From positions 62,001-126,000 of the forward strand of contig NZ_JAHBYB010000003.1 of assembly GCF_019636155.1 (NCBI RefSeq): a stretch of 64,000 nucleotides of DNA, in the 5' to 3' direction. This document shows positions 1-6,327 of the stretch, one piece after another. This DNA comes from Brevundimonas sp. Lineage in GTDB: Bacteria > Pseudomonadota > Alphaproteobacteria > Caulobacterales > Caulobacteraceae. The notes below the pieces were generated by a model. It had not been told where the DNA came from and made no database searches. It saw only the letters and a list, made by a program, of their open reading frames with translations. Both the position numbers and the translations under genes were made by a program. The first letter of the stretch is position 1. Each line of letters opens with the position of its first letter.

Positions 1-300
1 CCGCCGGGCCGGGATCAGCCAGGCCAGGGCCGATCCGCGAATGTCGATGACCATGTCCCAGCGGGTCCCGCGCACCTGGCGCCACAGGTCCAGCCAGTGT
101 CCGGCCGCCTTCTTCTTGTCCAGGATGATGGTCCGCACCACCCCGGGGGCCGAGCGGAAGAAGGGGGCGGGCGGGCGGCCGCAGGCCACGGTGATCTCGG
201 CGCCCGGAAGCTGGCGGCCGATCTCGCGGATCACGCCGGACGAGATGACGCAATCACCGATGCGGTTCGAGGTGACGAACAGGACCTGGGGGGCGGGCAT
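1..300 (-). CDS. Glycosyltransferase family 9 protein (heptosyltransferase-like), C-terminus cut by window edge
   Basis: The gene runs leftwards from an ATG at 300 and leaves the window, so only the first 100 residues are visible. They read as the N-terminal Rossmann domain of family 9 glycosyltransferases (ADP-heptose:LPS heptosyltransferases): a beta strand ending LFVTSNRIGDCVISSG, the usual nucleotide-donor loop near residues 8-22, then a second strand ITVACG and a VIDIRGS segment near residue 88. Family members add heptose or related sugars to the LPS core at the cytoplasmic face of the inner membrane. It starts next to, and diverges from, the hydrolase at 379. The acceptor sugar cannot be told from this fragment. 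Confidence 0.85.
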   Translation of the reverse strand, partial: MPAPQVLFVTSNRIGDCVISSGVIREIGRQLPGAEITVACGRPPAPFFRSAPGVVRTIILDKKKAAGHWLDLWRQVRGTRWDMVIDIRGSALAWLIPARR

Positions 301-307
301 AGGTCTT

Positions 308-350
308 CCGTCCTATCCCGCGCCGTGCGGGTCAAGCCCGAGGATGACGG
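308..350. repeat. Palindromic intergenic repeat unit
   Basis: An imperfect inverted repeat fills the gap between two divergent genes. The outer arms CCGTC and GACGG enclose an inner stem CCCGC/GCGGG with a five-base loop. The right half (GGGTCAAGCCCGAGGATGACGG, split here as GGGTCAAGCCCGAGG plus ATGACGG) has the look of a common alphaproteobacterial intergenic palindrome. It may fold in RNA or DNA; no function is implied. Confidence 0.5.
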
Positions 351-378
351 ATCAGGCGGAAGCAGGCACAAGACGGGC

Positions 379-1125
379 ATGACCGACCTCCAGCACCTGA
401 CCCGCCCGGATGGCGAAACCCTGGCCTTCAAGCGCGTCGAGGGCGACGGGCCGACCGTCGTCTGGATCGGCGGCTTCCGCTCGGACATGGAGGGGACCAA
501 GGCCCTGGCCCTGGACGCGGCGGCGCGCGCGGGCGGCTGGGCCTATCTGCGCTACGACCATTTCGCCCACGGGGTCTCGTCCGGCGACTGGCGGGCGGCC
601 ACCATCGGAAGGTGGCGCGAGGATGCGATCGCCCTGATCGACGCCCTGGACGGGCCGGTGATGCCGGTGGGATCGTCCATGGGCGGCTGGATCGCCCTGT
701 TGCTGGCCCTGGCGCGGCCCGAGCGGATGGCGGGCGTCGCCCTGGTCAATCCGGCCCAGGATTTCACCGAACGGCTGATGTGGCCGGACCTGCCGGACCA
801 TGTGCGCCAGGCCATCCTGCGCGACGGCCAGGCGACGATCACGGAGGAGGGCCTGGGCGACTATGTCCTGACCCGCGCCATGTTCGAGGAGGCGCGCCGG
901 TGGCTGCTGCTGGACGACGAAATCCGCATTCCGGCGCCGATCCACATCCTGCAGGGGCGGGACGACGACGTCGTGCCCTGGCGCCATCAGGCGAGGCTGC
1001 TGGAGCGGCTGACCGGCGGCGACGTGATCCTGGAGCGGATCGAGGGCGGCGATCACCGCCTGTCGTCGCCGGGCCAGCTGGCGCGGCTGGTCGCGGCGGT
1101 CGAGGGTCTCAGAGCAGGGCGCTGA
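379..1125 (+). CDS. Alpha/beta hydrolase
   Basis: A 248-residue single-domain alpha/beta hydrolase without a signal peptide, so cytoplasmic. The nucleophile elbow GSSMGGW places the catalytic serine at about residue 100. The acid lies in the late GRDDDVVP segment and the histidine in GGDHRLS near the C-terminus. The early YDHFAHGVSSGDW segment resembles ABHD10-type hydrolases, which suggests a thioesterase or carboxylesterase, but the substrate is unknown. The ATG at 379 is preferred over a far upstream in-frame ATG at 97, because the extra residues would come from the antisense of the glycosyltransferase gene. Its last 17 bases overlap the end of the convergent galU gene. Confidence 0.85.
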   Translation: MTDLQHLTRPDGETLAFKRVEGDGPTVVWIGGFRSDMEGTKALALDAAARAGGWAYLRYDHFAHGVSSGDWRAATIGRWREDAIALIDALDGPVMPVGSSMGGWIALLLALARPERMAGVALVNPAQDFTERLMWPDLPDHVRQAILRDGQATITEEGLGDYVLTRAMFEEARRWLLLDDEIRIPAPIHILQGRDDDVVPWRHQARLLERLTGGDVILERIEGGDHRLSSPGQLARLVAAVEGLRAGR

Positions 1126-1987
1126 CCGCCGCGCGGGCGGCCGGGCCCAGATCGGGCCGCTTCAGCGCCAGGGCGACATTGGCCCGCAGCAAGCCGATCT
1201 TGTCGCCGCAGTCGTGGGTCGCCCCTTCGTATTCATAGGCGGTGAAGTCCTGGGTCCGCATCAGCCGAGCCATGGCGTCGGTCAGCTGGATCTCGCCGCC
1301 CGCGCCGCGCTCCTGGGTCTCCAGCAGGTCGAAGATTTCCGGCTGCAGGATGTAGCGGCCCGAGATCGACAGGTTCGACGGCGCCGCGCCCTGGGGCGGC
1401 TTTTCCACCATCCCCTTCATGGCGATGCGGCGGCCGTCGCGGCTGGCCGGATCGACGATGCCGTATTTGTGGGTCTGGTCCTGGGGCACCGCCTCGACGC
1501 CGATGACATTGCCGCCCGTCCTTTCATAGACCTGGGCCAGCTGTTTCAGGGCGCCGGGCGCCGCGTCGACGATCACGTCGGGCAGGATGACGGCGAACGG
1601 CTCGTCGCCCACGATGTCGCGCGCGCACCAGACGGCGTGGCCCAGCCCCTTGGGCTGCATCTGGCGGGTGAAGCTCATTTCGCCGGGCCGGGCCAGGTCG
1701 GCGTTCAGGGCGTCCAGTATGTCGGTCTTGCCCTTGGCCTGAAGCTGAGCCTCCAGCTCGACCTGATGGTCGAAATAGTCCTCGATCGCCTGTTTGGCCC
1801 GACCGGTGACGAAGACGATATGCTCGATCCCCGCTTCGCGCGCCTCCTCGACGATGTAGGACAGGATCGGCCGGTCGACGACGTTCAGCAATTCCTTCGG
1901 CGTGGTCTTGGTGCCGGGCAGGACGCGGGTGCCCAGGCCGGCGACGGGCAGGACGGCCTTGCGAAGGCGACGGGTCGAGGCGGTCAT
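1109..1987 (-). CDS. galU: UTP--glucose-1-phosphate uridylyltransferase
   Basis: GalU makes UDP-glucose from UTP and glucose-1-phosphate in the cytoplasm and feeds LPS, exopolysaccharide and UDP-glucuronate/galactose synthesis. The 292-residue product begins MTASTRRLRKAVLPVAGLGT and carries the nucleotidyltransferase signature GLGTRVLPGTKTTPKELL, followed by the sugar-binding EAREAGIEHIVFVTGR stretch; length is normal for the family. An in-frame GTG lies 21 bases upstream at 2008, but the ATG at 1987 has GGAG five bases before it and is chosen. The gene is convergent with, and overlaps by 17 bases, the preceding hydrolase. It lies downstream of glmS on the same strand with a repeat between them, so a separate promoter is likely. 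Confidence 0.95.
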   Translation of the reverse strand: MTASTRRLRKAVLPVAGLGTRVLPGTKTTPKELLNVVDRPILSYIVEEAREAGIEHIVFVTGRAKQAIEDYFDHQVELEAQLQAKGKTDILDALNADLARPGEMSFTRQMQPKGLGHAVWCARDIVGDEPFAVILPDVIVDAAPGALKQLAQVYERTGGNVIGVEAVPQDQTHKYGIVDPASRDGRRIAMKGMVEKPPQGAAPSNLSISGRYILQPEIFDLLETQERGAGGEIQLTDAMARLMRTQDFTAYEYEGATHDCGDKIGLLRANVALALKRPDLGPAARAAVSALL

Positions 1988-2036
1988 GAAGTCTCCGAGG
2001 GTGTTCACGCCAGCCTAGAGCATGTCCCGCCGAACT

Positions 2037-2172
2037 GTCTCCTCCCCATTTCATGGGGAGGGGGACCGCCGCAGGCGGTGGAGGGGATCTTCAGGGGCGC
2101 AAAGACTGACCCCTCCGTCTTGTCGGCTGCGCCGCCGATCCACCTCCTCATCGCTGCGCGACAGGGAGGAGA
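2037..2172. repeat. REP-like composite palindromic repeat between glmS and galU
   Basis: The left part is a strong hairpin, CTCCCCAT-TTC-ATGGGGAG, inside a longer arm that opens GTCTCCTCCCC. The right part contains CCCCTCCGTCT, a GC-rich stem, CCACCTCC and a final GGGAGGAG. The CCCCTCCGTCT...CCACCT order is the same as in the element inserted inside the helicase gene at 8186-8333, and the left hairpin matches the unit at 31599-31629. Together these indicate one dispersed family. It lies in the transcript between glmS and galU and could act as a transcript-stabilising or terminating structure. Confidence 0.65.
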
Positions 2173-2178
2173 TGCGCA

Positions 2179-3993
2179 TCATTCCACCGTCACCGACTTG
2201 GCCAGGTTGCGCGGCTGGTCCACGTCCGTGCCCTTCTGGACCGCCGTGTAATAGGCCAGCAGCTGCACCGGCACAGCGTAGATCAGGGGCGCGACCAGGG
2301 GGTGGCATTCCGGCGCATCGACGCGGGCGATGCCGGCGCCGTGCGGATCGGGTGCGGCCCCCGGCGCGATCATCACCACCGGACCGCCGCGCGCGGCGAC
2401 CTCCTGAAGGTTCGAGGCCGTCTTCTCGAACACCTCGTCCAGCGGGGCCAGGGCGATGATCGGCGTCTCCTCGTCCACCAGGGCGATGGGGCCATGCTTC
2501 AGCTCGCCGGCGGCATAGCCCTCGGCGTGGATATAGCTGATCTCCTTCAGCTTCAGCGCCCCCTCCATGGCCAGGGGGAACATGGCGCCCCGGCCCAGGA
2601 ACAGGACATCGCGGGCCTTGGCCAGGTCCACCGCCACCGCCCGGATGTCGGCGTCCATCGAAAGCGCCTCGGCGATCAGGCGCGGGGCCTCGAACAGGGC
2701 CTTGACCAGCTCGCCCTCGGTCTGGCCATCGATGCGGCCGCGCGCCACCCCCGCCGCCACCGCCAGCGACAGCAGGGCGGCCACCTGGGCGGTGAAGGCC
2801 TTGGTCGAGGCGACCCCGATCTCCGGCCCCGCATGGGTGGGCCACAGGGTTTCCGCCTCGCGCGCCATGGAGGAGGAGTGGACATTGACCACGGCGGCGG
2901 TCTTCAACCCCTGCCGCTTGCACCAGGTCAGGCCAGCCAAGGTGTCGGCCGTCTCGCCCGACTGGCTGACGGCGACGGCCAGGGTTCCCGGCGTCAGGGC
3001 GGGATGGCGATAGCGGAACTCGGACGCGATCTCGACGTCGCAGGGCAGGCCGGCGATCTTCTCGAAGGCGTATTTGCCGATCTGGCCGGCGTAAAAAGCC
3101 GTGCCGCAGGCGATGATCTGGATGCGGTCGATGGCGGCGAAGTCGACGGGCTGGGCCTTGGTCCTGCCGGTCACCAGGTCGAGGTATTCGGACAGGGTGT
3201 GCTGGACGCTGTCGGGCTGTTCATGGATCTCCTTCTCCATGAAGTGCCGGTACTCGCCCTTCTCCACGAGGGCGGAGGAGGCCGAGACCTTGACCATCGG
3301 CCGTTCGACGGCGGCGCCCGAGGCGTCGAACATCCGCGCGCCCGACCGGTCGATGGCGACATAGTCGCCCTCTTCCAGATAACTGATCTCCTGGGTGAAC
3401 GGCCCGACCGCCAGGGCGTCGGACCCCAGATACATCTCGCCCTCGCCCCAGCCGACGACCAGGGGACTGCCGCGCCGGGCGCCCAGGATCAGTTCGTCCT
3501 CGCCCTCGATTAGCACCGCCAGGGCATAGGCGCCGGTCAGCCGGTCCAGCACCGACTTGAAGGCGGCCAGCGGCTCGGCCCCGGCGTCCAGGGCCGCGTC
3601 GATCATATGGGCCACCACCTCGGTGTCTGTCTGGCTTTCGAACACACGGCCCTTGGCTTCCAGTTCGGCCTTCAGCTCGGCGAAATTCTCGATGATGCCG
3701 TTGTGCACCAGGCAGACGCGGCCCGCCTTGTGCGGGTGGGCGTTGGCCGTGGTGGGCGCGCCGTGGGTGGCCCAGCGGGTATGGCCGATGCCGACCGTGG
3801 CCCTGATCGGATCGTCGGCCAGAACGGCCTCCAGCTCGCGGATCTTGCCCTTGGCGCGGCGCCGCTCGATGCGGCCATCGACCAGGGCGGCCACCCCAGC
3901 GGAATCGTAGCCGCGGTATTCCAGCCGCTTCAGGCTGTCGATCAGACGGGGGACGACCGGGCCTTCGCCGCTGACGCCGATGATGCCGCACAT
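2179..3993 (-). CDS. glmS: Glutamine--fructose-6-phosphate aminotransferase (isomerizing)
   Basis: GlmS transfers the glutamine amide nitrogen to fructose-6-phosphate, giving glucosamine-6-phosphate, the first step to UDP-GlcNAc for peptidoglycan and lipid A. The 604-residue protein starts MCGIIGV, so Cys2 becomes the N-terminal nucleophile of the class II glutaminase domain. The glutaminase domain (about 1-240) is followed by two SIS isomerase domains with SQSGETADTL and GVASTKAFTAQ signatures. The C-terminus LAKSVTVE is the canonical family ending that closes the active site. Length is close to the E. coli enzyme. It is divergent from glmM, the next enzyme of the pathway, with 147 bases between the two starts. 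No glmS ribozyme is apparent upstream. Confidence 0.97.
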   Translation of the reverse strand: MCGIIGVSGEGPVVPRLIDSLKRLEYRGYDSAGVAALVDGRIERRRAKGKIRELEAVLADDPIRATVGIGHTRWATHGAPTTANAHPHKAGRVCLVHNGIIENFAELKAELEAKGRVFESQTDTEVVAHMIDAALDAGAEPLAAFKSVLDRLTGAYALAVLIEGEDELILGARRGSPLVVGWGEGEMYLGSDALAVGPFTQEISYLEEGDYVAIDRSGARMFDASGAAVERPMVKVSASSALVEKGEYRHFMEKEIHEQPDSVQHTLSEYLDLVTGRTKAQPVDFAAIDRIQIIACGTAFYAGQIGKYAFEKIAGLPCDVEIASEFRYRHPALTPGTLAVAVSQSGETADTLAGLTWCKRQGLKTAAVVNVHSSSMAREAETLWPTHAGPEIGVASTKAFTAQVAALLSLAVAAGVARGRIDGQTEGELVKALFEAPRLIAEALSMDADIRAVAVDLAKARDVLFLGRGAMFPLAMEGALKLKEISYIHAEGYAAGELKHGPIALVDEETPIIALAPLDEVFEKTASNLQEVAARGGPVVMIAPGAAPDPHGAGIARVDAPECHPLVAPLIYAVPVQLLAYYTAVQKGTDVDQPRNLAKSVTVE

Positions 3994-4052
3994 GGTGGTC
4001 TCGCTCCCTCGTCGCCGCTTTGCGCCGATCCGCCGGACGGTCTAAGCCGTTA

Positions 4053-4122
4053 GTCCAAGGTGGACGCCTCTAGGGAATATGAAACCCTCGGGCATCCAAA
4101 AAAGGGTTTCCGAAGATTTCGG
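4053..4122. promoter_or_regulatory. Divergent glmS/glmM control region with three inverted repeats
   Basis: Between the divergent glmS and glmM starts there are three inverted repeats. GTCCA-AGG-TGGAC at 4053-4065 is operator-like. GAAACCC and GGGTTTC (4081-4087 and 4104-4110) flank a 16-base A-rich loop. CCGAA-GAT-TTCGG lies at 4110-4122. The last two sit in the likely glmM leader, ending 18 bases before its ATG. A regulator or RNA fold controlling amino-sugar supply is an inference; no known motif was matched. Confidence 0.35.
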
Positions 4123-4140
4123 AACGGCAGGGAGAGTCGC

Positions 4141-5490
4141 ATGGGCGACAGGCGGTATTTCGGGACGGACGGCATCCGGGGCCGGGCCAACAGTCATCCG
4201 ATGACCGCCGAGGTGGCCCTGCGCGTAGGCCTGGCCGCGGGCCGGCTGTTCATGTCGGCCGACGACCGGCGGCACCTGGTGGTGATCGGCAAGGACACCC
4301 GCCTGTCGGGCTACACCATCGAGCCGGCCCTGGTGGCGGGCTTCGCCTCTGTGGGCATGGACGTCCTGACGTTCGGGCCGCTGCCGACGCCGGGGGTGGC
4401 CATGATGACCCGGTCGATGCGCGCCGACCTGGGTGTGATGATCTCGGCCTCGCACAACAGTTTCACCGACAACGGGATCAAGCTGTTCGGGCCGGACGGC
4501 TACAAGCTGTCGGACGAGATCGAGCTGAAGATCGAGGCGATGATGGACGCCGGCCTGGACGAGAGCCTGGCCCCGCCCGACCGTCTGGGCCGGGTCAGGC
4601 GGATCGACGACAGTCAGGCCCGCTATGTCGAGATCGCCAAGCGCGCCTTCCCCAAGGGCCTCAGCCTGAAGGGGCTGCGCATCGCCGTCGACTGCGCCAA
4701 CGGCGCCGGATACCGGGTGGCGCCGACCACCCTTTACGAACTGGGCGCCGAGGTGTTTCCGATCGGGGTCGAGCCGAACGGGATGAACATCAATCTGGAC
4801 TGCGGCTCGACCCATCCGGGGGCCCTGTCCGAGGCAGTCCGCAAATACCGCGCCGACATCGGCATCGCCCTGGACGGCGACGCCGACCGGGTCATCATCT
4901 GCGACGAGACGGGACAGGTGGTCGACGGCGACCAGATCATGGCCCTGATCGCGCGGGACTGGTCACGGCAGGGACTGCTGACCGGCGGCGGGGTGGTGGC
5001 CACCGTCATGTCCAACCTGGGGCTGGAGCGGGCCCTGTCGGCCGAGGGGCTGACCCTGGAGCGCACCAAGGTCGGCGACCGCTATGTGATGGAGCGGATG
5101 CGCCAGGGCGGCTTCAACCTGGGCGGGGAACAGTCGGGCCATATCATCCTGCACGACCACGCCACCACCGGCGACGGCCTGATGGCGGCGCTTCAGGTCC
5201 TGGCCGTCATGGTCGACAGCGGCCGCAGGATGAGCGAGCTGGCGCGTCAGTTCGACACCGTCCCTCAACTGCTGGAGAACGTCCGCTTTACCGCCGGCAA
5301 GCCGCTGGAAGACGCTGCGGTCAAGGCCGCCATCGCCGACGGCGAAGCCGCGCTGAACGGCGCCGGCCGGGTTCTTGTGCGCCCGTCGGGCACCGAGAAA
5401 CTGATCCGCGTCATGGCCGAGGGTGATGACGAGGCCCTGGTCAAACGGGTGGTCTCGGACATCGCCGGGGCGGTGAAGGCGGTCGGCTAG
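4141..5490 (+). CDS. glmM: Phosphoglucosamine mutase
   Basis: GlmM interconverts glucosamine-6-phosphate and glucosamine-1-phosphate, the step after GlmS. The 449-residue protein opens [17 protein letters not shown], typical of bacterial GlmM. The catalytic phosphoserine is in ISASHN (serine about 104), the metal-binding loop DGDADR is about residue 245, and the sugar-binding GEQSGH and phosphate-binding [12 protein letters not shown] motifs are present in order. The ATG at 4141 has GGGAGAG a few bases upstream; an in-frame ATG at 4060 would add 27 unlike residues and include the leader inverted repeats, so it is not used. It is divergent from glmS, which pairs two consecutive pathway genes around one control region. 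Confidence 0.97.
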   Translation: MGDRRYFGTDGIRGRANSHPMTAEVALRVGLAAGRLFMSADDRRHLVVIGKDTRLSGYTIEPALVAGFASVGMDVLTFGPLPTPGVAMMTRSMRADLGVMISASHNSFTDNGIKLFGPDGYKLSDEIELKIEAMMDAGLDESLAPPDRLGRVRRIDDSQARYVEIAKRAFPKGLSLKGLRIAVDCANGAGYRVAPTTLYELGAEVFPIGVEPNGMNINLDCGSTHPGALSEAVRKYRADIGIALDGDADRVIICDETGQVVDGDQIMALIARDWSRQGLLTGGGVVATVMSNLGLERALSAEGLTLERTKVGDRYVMERMRQGGFNLGGEQSGHIILHDHATTGDGLMAALQVLAVMVDSGRRMSELARQFDTVPQLLENVRFTAGKPLEDAAVKAAIADGEAALNGAGRVLVRPSGTEKLIRVMAEGDDEALVKRVVSDIAGAVKAVG

Positions 5491-5507
5491 GCCCGGTCGT
5501 CCGGGGC
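5491..5507 (+). terminator. Weak hairpin directly after glmM
   Basis: A CCCGG-TCGT-CCGGG stem-loop begins immediately after the glmM stop codon. It has no following T-run, so at best it is a weak or factor-assisted terminator for glmM, facing the convergent pdeM-helicase operon. Confidence 0.3.
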
Positions 5508-5583
5508 GGAGTCCCGAATCGATTCCCCTTTCCGGATCCGGCGCCCGGTCCGGTTGACGTCTGAGACGAAGCCGGAGCGCGGT

Positions 5584-6327
5584 TCATCGTCCCGCCGCCG
5601 CCTTGTCCCAGGCCACCGCATGCACCCGATCACGGCCCAGGGCGGCGATAAGGGGCGGGGTCTCGAACAGGCCGGCCACCGCAGGGTCGCGCACGTTCAA
5701 ACCGCCGGTGAAGACCCCGAACGCCGGCAGCAGAAGCCGCCGCCCATCGGTGACGAAACAGGGCCTCCGGACACTTCGGCCGTGGCCGACGATCCGGACC
5801 GCCGGATGCAGGTGGCCCGCCACCTCGCCGGGCCAGGGCGCCGGCGAGGGCTCGTGCGTCAGGCTCAGGGCGCCCACCGACAGGTGACCGACCACCCGCC
5901 CCGGCAGGCCCGCCATATCGGCCTGTTCCAGGGCCCGGCGGTCGTGGTTGCCCTCGATCCACAGCCAGTCCCGTCCCTGGGCCAGGAGGTCCAGCCGGGC
6001 GCGATCGTCGCCCGCCATCCGGCCGATGGCGCGGCTGTCGTGGAAACTGTCGCCCAGCAGGATCACGACGCCGGGATCCAGTTCTGCGATCTCGGCCGCC
6101 AGCCGGTCCAGGGTGGCGCGGCTGTCATAGGGCGGCAGCATCTGGCCCCGCGCCGCGAAGGCCGACCCCTTCTCCAGATGCAGGTCGCCCGCGACCAGGG
6201 TGGAATGATCCGGCAACCACAGGGCGCCGGAACAGCGCAAGACGCAGGTCTCGCCCATGACCGACAGGCGCAGCGAGCCGCAAGGGCGGCGCATGGGCGA
6301 CAGGGCGGCGCGCAGGCCGGCGTTCAT
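5584..6327 (-). CDS. pdeM: Ligase-associated DNA damage response endonuclease PdeM
   Basis: A 247-residue calcineurin-like metallophosphoesterase. Metal ligand blocks are visible in order: GDLHLEKG (about 48-55), LLGDSFHD (about 91-98), EGNHDRR, an LTHEP block and a GHLHP block. This arrangement matches the PdeM family, a single-stranded DNA endonuclease that accompanies a ligase-associated Lhr helicase. Its ATG overlaps the stop of the helicase gene by four bases (ATGA), so the two are translated from one message. The usual companion ATP-dependent ligase and exonuclease are not next to it here. Met24 (MGETCVLR) is an alternative start with a tighter fit to the catalytic domain. Confidence 0.85.
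   Translation of the reverse strand: MNAGLRAALSPMRRPCGSLRLSVMGETCVLRCSGALWLPDHSTLVAGDLHLEKGSAFAARGQMLPPYDSRATLDRLAAEIAELDPGVVILLGDSFHDSRAIGRMAGDDRARLDLLAQGRDWLWIEGNHDRRALEQADMAGLPGRVVGHLSVGALSLTHEPSPAPWPGEVAGHLHPAVRIVGHGRSVRRPCFVTDGRRLLLPAFGVFTGGLNVRDPAVAGLFETPPLIAALGRDRVHAVAWDKAAAGR

Noticed and set aside
308-350. Transcription terminator for the glycosyltransferase
   Set aside because: It lies upstream of both divergent genes, so it cannot end either of their transcripts; it is better described as an intergenic palindrome.
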